From [Phialemoniopsis] sp. UDSM-2020 (lineage: Eukaryota; Ascomycota; Sordariomycetes; Thyridiales; Thyridiaceae): a stretch of DNA of 64,000 nucleotides. Positions 43,980 through 54,416 of the stretch are shown here, piece by piece. Position numbers and translations under genes: made by a program. Positions within the stretch are counted from its first letter, which is position 1; the number at the start of each line of letters is the position of its first letter. The stretch covers positions 5,952,001-6,016,000 of the forward strand of contig JAEILZ010000002.1 in assembly GCA_018873225.1 (NCBI GenBank), given 5' to 3'. The notes beneath the pieces are model-generated. The model was not told where the DNA came from. It searched no databases and saw only the letters and a program-made list of their open reading frames with translations.

Positions 43980-44688
43980 GTTTTTGTTCTTGTCTCCTGA
44001 TAGAAGTCTCGCCCTCGAGGTTCTTCAACCCCCAATTCATGAACAATCCTTATATGTCTCTACAAGGGACAGTATGATCAAGCAGGCGTGGCTTCGACCT
44101 AGATAGTGTACTAGATGATTACCTTTTGATGTCCTGCGTTATCGTCTCTCTCGTTACATATGACGGCGTCTCGTGCAGCGTGCTGGGTCTCCTCTTGGCT
44201 TCCCCGCAAAGTTGCCCAATTCATTTAGTGGCTTTTGGCGAGGATGCCATGCCTGTTACAGTTTCGCCTGGGAATAACTCGACCAATTGAAGCACTTGCA
44301 TTGTTAAACTCACTAAGCAAACGTGCCGAGGGATTAATTAGTGATAAGCAAGGCACCTCAACTGATTTTTTCCAACGCAAGTAGCAGTAACTGCGTGGTG
44401 ACATGTTGTTATTTTGAAAGTACCCATGATTTAACCGCATTGGTTCTGTTGTGTATACTATCGTCGAGATGCGGACTTCAGTGCATCGCTGTTACAAGCA
44501 GGACGGACAGTATTGTTTACGTGCATCTACTAAACTGCAATGCGAGACACTTCATTTTGCTTGTCAGAGATTCAAGGGTAGCACAGGGCGATATGCGAAC
44601 ATAGTCACGATTCAAGTACCATGTTTTTCAGCATACACAAAAAGCTACCAAGTAAATTAGAATGAACTGGGATTTCTTGCTCTAGAGT
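43980..44688. other. Intergenic region, nothing recognised
   Basis: About 710 bp of AT-rich DNA between the P450 promoter and the 3' end of the amine oxidase. No supported gene. Confidence 0.5.
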
Positions 44689-46438
44689 CTAATGTGCCAC
44701 ACCATTGGCCAGCGGCTGAAGTTTCTGCTTTGTACGCTGCAGCGCAATCACCTTGTGCGCCGCCTCCATGCCCGCCTGCACTGCGCCGTCGATCCAGCCA
44801 CGCCAGCCCTCCGAGTAATCGGCGCTGGCAAAGTGCACATTCCCGTGCGGCGCCTGAAGGGCGTCGATGTACTGCTCAAAGTTTGGCGGTAGGAAGCACC
44901 ATGTGCCCTTAGCAAATTCGTCGGCTGTCCAGTCATGAGAGACCTGAAATGCAACGACAAGTATTAGTATCATAAAAGTAGAAGAAGGCTAGTATCTCTG
45001 GGAGGGGCTGAACACTGACAATTCTATTGAAGACAATCTCGTCTCTTTTCCCCTTGGGCAGGAGGTGCAGCACCGCCTTCTTTACCTGCTCAATGTCCCT
45101 AAGTGGGATGCCACCTGCAACGCCTGTTTGCGGTCCGAAACCGACCAGGTGCGTGTTCTCCGCGGGCGTGGCGTGGTCGCCGAAGGCACACACCATGCCG
45201 TTGCCCGGGGACGCGAAGGAGGACCACGACACCCAATCTTCGCGGTTGACGTCGGCGTGGATCTTGTTGCATAGGTTGACGGAGCCCTTCCTGGACGCCT
45301 CGATCTTGGCGGCCGGCAGGGGCGGGTCAAATTCGACATGAGCAAGCACGTTGAGCGGGACCGTCACGATGATGTGCTTGGCCCTGAACGTCTTGCCGCC
45401 CCCGCGCACGGAGACGGACACCACCCCGTCAGAGTCGACTACCTTGGCCACGGGGCTCTCGAGGCTGTACGATAGGTTGCCAGTGTCCTTGGCATGTGCA
45501 AACATGCGCCTGTGCAGCTCCGAGTTGCCGACGCTGAGACGCGTGTGCAGCGCGATGTCGTTGAGGCCCGTGGGAGCGTGGGCGCCGAGAACCCACCAGC
45601 GGAGGGCGTTGACGAGGCCCATTTTGTCTAGCGAGGTGCCGCCCATTTGAATGATCAGCCCCTCGAGCATGGCAATCTCCTCGGCGCTGAGACGGTCGCG
45701 GATCTGCTCGAGGCGATCCTGGCACGAGAATTTGTCCCACTCGGCGATCAACTTGGGCGACTGCCCCGTGCCAAACGCGTACTTCCATGAGTGCTTGAGG
45801 TCGTCGCCGTCCATGTCGCAAAACATGCGCCACACTTTGCCAAACATGGCTTCCTAGGATGTTTTCTTAGTTGCTGCTATATGTGGGCACGGCTTCGTGC
45901 AATTATGGGGTGAGGCTAGGCCTACCTCCTCGCCGTGGGTCAAGTTGCGCTGCTTCTCTCCGTAGGTCACGGTGCAGTAGTCCTCTTCATACCCCGGGTT
46001 CTGCGTCACGGCCCAGGCATTGTTCAAACCGTAGAGCGAGACCTCGTGGTAAATATGCGGCATGTGCCAGTGGATCCAGGTCCCGCCCATCTCGTAGTTG
46101 AAGCCATTGATGGTAGCGTGCCACGTTCTGCCACCTAGTCGGTCCCGGGCTTCGACAAGCAGTGTCTTCTTGCCTGTAGTAATGGGAACAGTTAGTTCAC
46201 ACGATCCCTGAGAAGGTTGTTGGGAGACAGCAATGGACGAAGAACTACCCTGTGTGGCCAGATCGCGAGCAGCAGTCAGACCTGCATATCCGGCGCCCAC
46301 GACAATGACATCGTATAGATCTTCTGCGGACGTGCCGGGAGGCGAATAGGTGGAAGGCTGGATGACACCGATCGTGGGGAGGCCATCCTTGATACCGCTC
46401 GTCGGCGTCCAGGTGAAGCCGTCTTTGGTGTAAACCAT
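44689..46438 (-). CDS. Flavin-containing amine oxidase (MAO-N-like)
   Basis: Four exons (46249-46438, 45926-46173, 45020-45853, 44689-44943; introns 75, 72 and 76 bp) give 508 residues. The FAD-binding motif is VIVVGAGYAGLTAARDL, followed by the second signature EARDRLGGRTW and GGTWIHW. The C-terminal FAD contact is FASADYSEGWRGWIDGA. These are the marks of fungal monoamine oxidases, which turn primary amines such as phenethylamine, tyramine or benzylamine into aldehydes, with H2O2 and ammonia as by-products. The C-terminus (LANGVAH) lacks a clear SKL-type peroxisomal signal. The gene is divergent from a Zn2Cys6 regulator and adjacent to a P450 and an aldehyde dehydrogenase, the expected next enzyme. 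The ATG at 46438 is preferred over 46501. Confidence 0.92.
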
Positions 46439-47365
46439 TGCGATATGATGTGAGATGGTAGCAAAGGAGATGAACCAAGAAGACAAACAACAAGTGTGCA
46501 CTAAACTAGAAACGATGAGAGAGGTAGCTTCTAGTAGCTACGGACAAGGCCTTATTGGAGAAGTCGCGAGAAGGATATCAGATATATCGAGGACGACTCC
46601 TTGTAAGTAGCATGTATCTGTGGTCCACACAGCTGATCTCTCCCGTAGAATGGGATCGGAAGACTTCTACAGCTCGACCAGCAGTGTAGTCTCGAGCGAT
46701 CGCAATGCAAAGCCCCGGGCCAGTGGGCCTCTAACGCCATCATTTCACCCGCGCTGTGACTGCAGAAACGCGTTCTCGGATTATCCCCCAAGACGGTCAG
46801 GGTCAGGCTGATGGTACAGTATGCCTTCTCCATCTTGCACTTCCTTTCTCTGCTCGATCATCGTCTCGCCCGCTAAGCGCGTGCGTATGGGACCGTTGCC
46901 GCACACAGGCCAGCCGTGGAGGGGGGGGTGCCGTGGAGGGGGGGATGGTTGAGTGACTCTAACTGGAACCGAGCCGGAAAATTACGGCCAATGAGAAGTG
47001 GCCGGTGTTGAAGGAAACCAACTTCCAGGTTAACCTTATCAAAGCCAAAGCATCACGACTAGTCTGGGCCACATGATGCAGACCGGGGCCGAGCGAAGTG
47101 GGGACAGTGTGTGTGGGAACGGCATGTAGCTATCGCAAACCTGTCGTGTGCTTCCTGTAACTTTGATGTTACTTGTGACGCTTGGTCGTTCGGCGCAGCG
47201 TAAGCCATCAAGAAGTGAAGCGCCGTCTTGGCCTATTCCTGTCTGTCAGGCCAGAATGGTGCCAAGTTTGAGGACCTGCCAGCTCCGAAGATTGAAGGGG
47301 CACGGAACCTTCTTCGGGGATTACGTCGTCTTTGGAATTGTCTTTGCTTCTCGAGAAGACTTGCA
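46439..47365. other. Divergent promoter region, amine oxidase / Zn2Cys6 regulator
   Basis: About 930 bp between two divergent starts. No supported ORF. A G-rich tandem repeat (46914-46944) lies in the middle, and CGG/CCG triplets are frequent around 46970-47025. Confidence 0.5.
46914..46944 (+). repeat. G-rich 17-bp tandem repeat
   Basis: Two copies of CCGTGGA followed by a run of 7-8 G, spaced 17 bp. Two long G runs so close could fold into a G-quadruplex or be a slippage site. Confidence 0.7.
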
Positions 47366-49993
47366 ATGCCCGAACGAAACACAGCTCCCGTGAATGGGCA
47401 CTTTCGGCGCAAAGTCACATTTGCATGTGAAGCATGCCGAAAAAGAAGGGTGAGTCTAGCTCTACCCTTACCGAGCTTGTTCCACGAGTACTGAGGTGAA
47501 AGCAGGCCAAATGCAGTGGTACACAGCCATGCGCCTTTTGCAAAGAGAACAAACAGATTTGCCTCTTTGATGAGAAGAACCGCGGCCGACGAGGCCCGCG
47601 GCCGAGGCAAGCGGCGAACGCAGCAGCCAGGGCACCTAGAGAGCTTGCACCGGCTCCGCCTAGGTCATTAGTTGACGATACCTGCAACCCCATCACCGCA
47701 GACACTTTTGCCGCACAACAGCCCTCACGACCAACCACCATTGTGGAGGAGATTGAAGATGATGTCGACTCCGACGACGGGGCTATGGGGGTTTCCGACA
47801 TGCTGCCTTCGTCTACATGGAGAGCAGGCCTGGAGAGCATTTTGCAGAGGATGAACATCGAGTCGGCTTCGGCGTACGTTGTCTTTTGTCTTACACAATT
47901 GTTTTCACGACTGTGCTGATACCATGACCGATCAGCACGTGGTCTCAAGCGACCAGTAGGGAACTACTAGACACCGACCTCATCTGCCACCTGGTCGAAC
48001 TCTTCCACTGCCATGCCAGCAGTCTGCTACGACTGACAATCCCAGTGGGGGACTTGATCGAGAAGATACGTCTGGGGGACTGTGAACCGCGGCTAATCCT
48101 TGCATTATGTGCTTGTAGTCTAAGATTCTCCATCCACAAGGCTACCAGGACGATCTCCTCAGCCCGTCTATGTGATCAGTTTGAGCACTTTGCGCGCAGC
48201 CAACTGGATTTCTCTGCCACATTCAAGCCTGAGGCCAGCCATGTGCAAACCTACTGCCTACTGGTTGAATACGCAGCGAGTAAGGGGAATGGCAGGCGTG
48301 CATGGCTTGACATCGGTACGTATTGCACTGATCTTCTAACACTGTGTTTCGGTAGTTGACACTCCATTGCTCTCTAGCCACGGGGCGAAGTTTGATCCAG
48401 GTCGTCCGGATGCGGGATGGCATCGGGGAAGACGAGCTCCAAATTCTTGACAAAACACAACATTTTCTCAACGTGGCTGAAGCAACCCACTGCATAGGCC
48501 ACGTCCGACTGCAGCCATCGTGTCACAAATGGAATCAGACACTGCAGAGACATGAAGATGAACTTTCACATACTCTACACCTTCTTTACACCCTTGTAAG
48601 AATAGGAAAGCTTTGCTCAAGTCCCTTCATGCAGCACTCACCTTCACCGTGGAATCCGGACTCCGAGTTTCATATTGTTCAGACAGAGCTAGAACAGGTT
48701 CTTCTACAGAAGCCTGCCAAGTTCCCGACAGACTTTGACAAGACTACGAGTCTCGAGCCACGAAATGAAACACACGAGGAAGCCACCTGGCTGATTCTCT
48801 GGCATTGTTGCATCATCTTCCTCAACCGGACGTTTCTTCCGATCCCTCGGCGCGCGAGAGACGAGCAGACCACGCATATCACCTGCGTCGAGTTCCCGTC
48901 AGCCCCGCCCCTGTTCCTCCGGGAGCGGATGCATCGGTGCGAGGCGAGTGCGGCCGCGATATGTGCCATCTGCAAGACACTGCTTGCACGCCGTGGATTC
49001 TTCTACGTATGTCATAATCACAATAGACTCTAGTATAATACTGATTGTATCAATTCAAGAATCCCTTACTCCTGGGTTTCGCTTGCATGCAGAGTGGCCT
49101 GGTGTTGAGCAATCAGCTGCACCGCAGCACTCAGCCTTTTGATCAGGCCGTTGTTGACAACCTCAAGCTCATATTTTTGGTACTGGGCGCGGTCCGCAAC
49201 TTTTATACGTCCGCACAAGATTGGGTAAGGTTCAGCACCAGCTTTCGTCTTGCTGCATGGCTTTTTTGACTGACTGGTGGAGATCGATGTCCTGGTTCAC
49301 GCCCACGACAATAAAACATCGGCACGGCACACATTTGAAAACCCGGAAGACGGCTTCCACAACTTCTTTGACCGCTTCACCGACATCCGCGAGCCCAGCA
49401 TCGTGCCACTAGAGGGCCCAGACAGGGCCAACCAACTAGCGTCGAGAAACGTAAACCCGTCATCCGTGCATTCTGAAGACTTGGGATCTTCAACGGCCGC
49501 CAACAGCAGCACGAGCCCAACCGACCAGGAGAAAACCGACTGGCTTCAGAGCTACGCCGGTCATTTGTCGGAAGACATTGACACGCCTGCGCCTGTAAAG
49601 GATGTGCATGTTGAAGATCCGCCGCCTTCGGTGCCGGCCATAGAGCAGAAAGACCACACGAGCCATGGAGTTGGCCAAGGTAACACATTGTCGTCAGCCT
49701 TCCGGGTCACCACCTCCACCCCGCAGACCACCTCTGATATGCCACGGGCACCGCCCTTCCTGCCGAATCCCATTCACGTTGGGGGCGAGAGCGTGATTGC
49801 GCCAAGTCGTGATATGGACGAGTTGTGGAATCCCGCGTCCCTCGACATGTCCGGAATGCTGTTTCCCTTGGATAACTTCGTAGCTTTTGAGGACGCGCTC
49901 GATATGCACACGAACTCTGGGTCGGTCTTTATGGAGCAGCTTCTCGGGGAGAGTGCTGATGGTGCCGCCGGACTGTGGACTGGTTTATTCTAG
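47366..49993 (+). CDS. Zn2Cys6 transcription factor (candidate cluster regulator 1)
   Basis: Six exons (47366-47449, 47506-47873, 47936-48315, 48378-49006, 49093-49224, 49283-49993) are all in phase and give 767 residues. The first intron splits the zinc cluster: C21-x2-C24-x6-C31-x5-C37-x2-C40-x6-C47. A basic stretch follows (NRGRRGPRPRQ). The middle is the fungal regulatory homology region (LICHLVELFHCHASSLLRL, AWLDI|ATGRSLIQV, EEATWLILWHCCIIFLNR). The last third is Pro/Ser/Asp-rich and may be the activation domain. Divergent from the amine oxidase, it is the natural candidate for controlling the amine-catabolic genes; this is inference from position only. Confidence 0.87.
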
Positions 49994-50552
49994 CACTAGC
50001 AGTGTCTCGAGGAGATTGGATTAGTGGCGTATTGAACCGTTCATGATATACATAACTGTTTTGCACTGGAAAATAGCATATCTCGGTTTGTAACGGGCTA
50101 GCGCTAGCCTGGAGACGGTAACCATGTCCGCCACGGCTACAGAGATAAGAGAGATCAACTGATGAGTGTGTGAGCTTAGCAGAATCCAGCACTTCAGGAG
50201 ATAACTCGGGACCCGCTAGACAGGCATGATCACAGAGCTAAGGAGACGAACCCCCGTCTTGGTGGCCACTAACGCGCTTACCCCGCATCCGCTATCACAA
50301 GGACCCATGTCGAAGGTAGGCCCAAGGGTTGCCCATCCATGTTCATCCCCCGACTCATCCATCTTCCATTTTCGTTTCCTTAGTGGCGTGCATCTTGTAC
50401 CATCCTCTTCTCTTGCTGGCACAAGCGTGTGCACTGTGGTTGGTATTGTCATCTTATAGTAGCACACGGCCCATCTCAGCAACGGAAGCTCGACGCCAGA
50501 CTCCTTTCAGTTCAACCCTCTCCTTGTAACGATTCGGAACTACATAGTGGTC
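49994..50552. other. Intergenic region, nothing recognised
   Basis: About 560 bp between the two Zn2Cys6 genes. No supported feature. Confidence 0.5.
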
Positions 50553-52371
50553 ATGGAAAGACTACAACTGAACATAGAAGCGGAGAACGAGAACGGAGCG
50601 TGCTGGACCTGTCTCAAGAGGAATCGCGCCTGCGATATGACCTTGCCCCGTGCGTATTGATATCTTCTCCGCCCACCCCTCTCCCGCCTCTCCCCGGTCT
50701 TGGCCACGTACTCATCGATCATCAGAGATGATGAGCTGACATTGTCCTGGGCTCCATATAGGATGCAAGAGTTGTGATGCCAGGGGCGTCAAGTGTCGCG
50801 GATACGGCACCCAGTTGCGCTGGCCCTCAGATATAATGACCTCAGCACGGCGCACCTCTATATCCCAACAGAAGCGACCGCACCGGCGCTCCGAAGGCTC
50901 GTCGCCCTCGCCGGACTCGATGCGAACGCAGACGCACCAGCAGCGCGCCCGGCGGTTCTCCATGCCGCAGGGTATCTCCCCACTGGCCCTGCCGCCTGAG
51001 GACAGCTTCTTCATGCAGCATTTTCTTCGTGAGTCTAAGCCACCCAACCGCCGCGTGCGGCATCCAAAGGTTGTGAATCAGCGGTGCGTCGGGATACTGA
51101 CCGTTCTACGACGACAAGAGAACCTGGCGAGGATAGCTCTGGCGATAGATTATACCGAGAACGGCTACCGCATGCTCATGCCGATGGCCATGCAGGAGCC
51201 GGCCCTGCTCAACGCCATGCTAGCTATCGCCGCCTCGCACCATAGTCGGTGGCAACAGACTAGCGATACTGTATCACGGGGCTACTTGCGCCTTGCGGCG
51301 AAGGCGCTGCGGGACCGCTTCAGTCAGCCTGATCTCTTGAGGAGCCAGGTGACGCTCGCGGGCATGTTGTTGATGGTGTCGTTCGAGGTGAGCCTATCCC
51401 CTTCCATATTCAGATAATTGAAAAGCTCACCTTTGACCTTTTGGAACAGGTGTTTGCTGGCACGGCAAGGTGGAAAGGCCATGTCGATGCGATACAAGGC
51501 TGGATCCGCTCGCGTGGCAGCTGTGCTGACCTGGACCCCTTCCTCAAGGACTGGGTATGCTTGATCGAAACGCAAAACGCTCTCAACATGGGCTTACCGG
51601 CCATGCCCGAGGTCAAGGAATGGATGGAAACCACGGCCAAAGCATGCGAAGTTGGAGGAGACCAGGTTGATGCACTCTTTGGCTGCTCAGCCAGACTACC
51701 CTCCCTCATGGCAAGCTCACACTCATACCTACCTAATCCCGAAAAGCCATGAGCTAACGCACACATAGTGGGCTGCATCACAGCTCTATCACGCTTCCAA
51801 CGAGCCAGATTGTACCAGATCCGAGATCCAGCAGCGCGCCGAAGCCCTGCAAGCAGAGATCCGCGCCACCCAGATCGCCACCGAGTCGACTCCATCACTC
51901 GGCATCCTCTGCCAGTCGCCGGGACGCACCTTCTCCGCCATCGTCGGCATGGAGGACGAGGAACTCCGCCGTCGCATGATCGCGACGGCCGAGATCTTCC
52001 GGCACGCGCTGCACATCTATGTTTTCCGCATCTCGAACGACCCAGGCGCGGCCCCGACAGAGGAAATACAGGCGTCGCTGCGCTCGGCGATGCAGCTTCT
52101 GACTGTAGTCCCCGACGCGCTCGGGCCGGGAGCGAACCTGGGCTGGTGTCTTGTAGTTATTGGCGCGGAGCTGGATGATGCCGACGAGAGGGAGTATGTA
52201 CGCTCAAGGTGGGCTGGCTTGCACCTGTTGGGGATTTCCAACACGCGAAACGGGCAGAGGATTTTGGAGGAGTGCTGGAGCAACAGGGACTCCTGTCGGG
52301 ATGCCTCGGCCGTTCCGGAGAGGTGGCAAGATGTCATGCAGAGGATAGGGGAGACGCAAATTCTGGTATAG
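50553..52371 (+). CDS. Zn2Cys6 transcription factor (candidate cluster regulator 2)
   Basis: Four exons (50553-50649, 50762-51387, 51450-51710, 51769-52371) give 528 residues. The first intron (112 bp) again lies in the zinc cluster, which after splicing is C17-x2-C20-x6-C27-x6-C34-x2-C37-x6-C44. The last intron (51711-51768, 58 bp) appears to be GC-AG (CATG|GCAAGC...CATAG): no GT donor fits, and joining gives PSLM|WAASQLYHA. The rest is the fungal 'DUF3468-type' regulatory domain (LLNAMLAIAASHHSRW, AGMLLMVSFE|VFAGTARWKGHVDAI), found in arginine-metabolism and acetate-type regulators. It ends with a WAGLHLLG...RILEECW motif. Lying in tandem with regulator 1, it may control part of the same neighbourhood. 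Confidence 0.87.
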
Positions 52372-52467
52372 CCGAAGGTCATCTACGAGGGCTGTTGATG
52401 CATGTATCTGTATGTTTGCTAGAATGTAAGATTTCTATAACAAATCGACGTCCCAAGCTTCCTTCCT

Positions 52468-53418
52468 CTACCGTCCTTTCCACGCCGTACGTAACAGGTC
52501 TTCTATCCTAGTAGGTGTCCCACCAAAGATCTCAATCAGATCCTGGCTATCCTGCAGTCCCCTGAAATCATAGGCGCCCAGCGCCATCGACGCGTTCAGG
52601 TCCGCTGTCAGGTGCTCGAGCTGCTTGACACCTCCGGGGAAATGGTGCGCGCCGGCCAGGTTCCCGGGAAGCAGTGTCGTCTCATGCCGCAGCAGCTGCT
52701 CAACCGACTCGTAGCTCACGTCGAGATTCCGGCCCAAGTTTCCCTCGATCATTGCCACGATCTCATTGAGCGTCGCATTGCTCGCCACGATGGTCAGCAC
52801 CCTGGGCCACTTGTCCATCCCCATCGCGAGCGACGTGTACCTGGCGACGTCCGCCGTGTAGGACAGGGCCACCCTGGCGTTGCCGTTGCCCGGGATGCGA
52901 GCCACGCCGGCCGCGGGCTCAATCGCGATGACCAGCGGGCGCAGGTGCGTCGAGACGTGCGGCATGCCAAAGTAGTCCATGAACATGCCCGGGTAGATGT
53001 ACGTATACTCGAGCGTCTTGGTCCTCTCGAGCTCTCTGCGCGCCGCCACGTGGTGCCTTTTGTCCGGGTACGGCAGGACGTCGTCGCCGAGGTCGTAGTC
53101 CACGTTGAACTCAGAGGGCACGAAACGCCTGACGCACGGCGCGGCGTCGGCGGCGCGAATCAGGCGCAGCTGGGACTGTGCAGCGGCGTCGAAGTCCATG
53201 CCCATAGCACAGATGACGGTGTGGACGTTCTTGGAGATCAGAAGGTCCGCGAGTGTGGACTCCGAGGCATAATCTGTCTGCAGGACTTCGACGGGCGGGG
53301 GGTCGGCGGGAATCTTGCGGGACAGCGCGTAGACCTCGTATTTGCCGAGATCACAAAGCGCCCTGACGATGAGTTTGCCCATGTCGCCCAGGCCGCCGGC
53401 CACGGCAATGACGGTCAT
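52468..53418 (-). CDS. NmrA/isoflavone-reductase-like NAD(P)-binding protein
   Basis: A single exon of 316 residues. The N-terminal Rossmann motif VIAVAGGLGDMGKLIVRAL contains GGLGDMG, the GxxGxxG pattern. It is followed by YALSRK (NADPH-type Arg) and later RRFVPSEFNVDYD, the PSEF motif of the PCBER/isoflavone-reductase and NmrA families. A K-x-x-x-type catalytic Lys (PDKRHHVAARRELE) is plausible. Members reduce phenylpropanoid-type or quinone-type substrates with NADPH. In this neighbourhood an aromatic intermediate is a fair guess. Divergent from the small Dabb-like gene; convergent with regulator 2. Confidence 0.85.
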   Translation of the reverse strand: MTVIAVAGGLGDMGKLIVRALCDLGKYEVYALSRKIPADPPPVEVLQTDYASESTLADLLISKNVHTVICAMGMDFDAAAQSQLRLIRAADAAPCVRRFVPSEFNVDYDLGDDVLPYPDKRHHVAARRELERTKTLEYTYIYPGMFMDYFGMPHVSTHLRPLVIAIEPAAGVARIPGNGNARVALSYTADVARYTSLAMGMDKWPRVLTIVASNATLNEIVAMIEGNLGRNLDVSYESVEQLLRHETTLLPGNLAGAHHFPGGVKQLEHLTADLNASMALGAYDFRGLQDSQDLIEIFGGTPTRIEDLLRTAWKGR

Positions 53419-53988
53419 CTTGGGGTTCGTGTGGATGGGCGCTTTAGGAGGGCGTAGGTAGCAAGTCAGGGCTCGAAGATAATACGTCTTGAGAGCGGGT
53501 TTCGCGATACACGTTGGCTAATGGGGAGGTCGTGTTCACAATGTTGTACTTAGCATCGATCCTCGCTTGTAATATCAACTAAGGAATCCGGACAGAAGGC
53601 GATCACTTCTTTCCCTTGGCTCGTAGACCAGATTCGACCCATCCCCGCATGGTTTGAAGCTACCGGACGTTTTGAGACCTTTCCGCGATACCTCTGAACC
53701 CGAGGCAGCTAAGGAGCTCTAGGTGGGGATCATTCTCTCATTGGTCCAGACGGTAGCAACCGGCCGGAAGACCCACGACCGGGTAGTAATCGTCTCCGTG
53801 AAGCCAGATCCGACTCGGTAATGAAATTCAGATACGCAATATCTTTGTCCTACAATGCAGAATTGGCTTCTTGTAGACCAAATCTGGCGTCTTGCAATTT
53901 ATCAAGAACAATATCCTGCAGCATATAACGCCACAACCATCTTTGACCGTAACCTCCTAAGCAAGCAACCCACCATTTGACAAGCATA
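53419..53988. other. Divergent promoter region, NmrA-like / Dabb-like genes
   Basis: 570 bp without an ORF of note. It holds a perfect palindrome CCGGCCGG (53760-53767) and other CGG triplets. Confidence 0.45.
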
Positions 53989-54321
53989 ATGGTCTCCGCA
54001 GATACCAATGCGGTCCGCCGCATCACTCTTTTCAAAATCGACGACGAGGCCAGCCGCGAGAGGCTCCTCGACATCTACCGCAAAATGCAGGCCAATGCCA
54101 CGCGGAACGGCATTCCGTACATCCTCGATGTGCACGCCGGCCACTCCTTCGACGACGCCCGGAACCAGGGCTATACGTTGGCTGTCGTCTCAGTCTTCAA
54201 GAGCGAGGACGATATGAAATTCTACGACAACGAGTGTCAAGCACACGCCGCGCTCAAAACAGTGGCCAAGACGCTGCACAAGGGGGCTATGATGGTCTAT
54301 TTCCAGGACGCGTTACGTTGA
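53989..54321 (+). CDS. Small stress-responsive A/B-barrel (Dabb)-like protein
   Basis: A single exon of 110 residues. The sequence runs VRRITLFKID...RERLLDIYRKMQANA...IPYILDVHAG...YTLAVVSVFKSEDDMKFYDN...HAALKTVAKTLHKGAMMVYFQ, the beta-alpha-beta-beta layout of Dabb domains: an N-terminal His/Arg strand, a 'Y..H..' region and a closing strand. Dabb proteins are dimeric ferredoxin-like barrels. Some act in plant stress responses, and fungal or plant members cyclise polyketide chains or take part in aromatic catabolism. Catalytic residues are not clear here. It stands 96 bp from the end of the convergent fumarylacetoacetase gene. The ATG at 53989 is preferred to 53977 because it follows a purine-rich leader. 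Confidence 0.7.
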   Translation: MVSADTNAVRRITLFKIDDEASRERLLDIYRKMQANATRNGIPYILDVHAGHSFDDARNQGYTLAVVSVFKSEDDMKFYDNECQAHAALKTVAKTLHKGAMMVYFQDALR

Positions 54322-54416
54322 GATGATATGGCTCAAATTCCATGTAGTCTAGTCAACCCTAGATCGTGCATCCCTAGTGTGCAAAGAGTGGCCATTGCGG
54401 ACACTACCCAACTAAT

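Noticed and set aside
52612..53457. 281-codon + ORF opposite the NmrA-like gene
   Set aside because: His/Arg/Val-rich antisense frame without any domain; the minus strand has clear Rossmann motifs.
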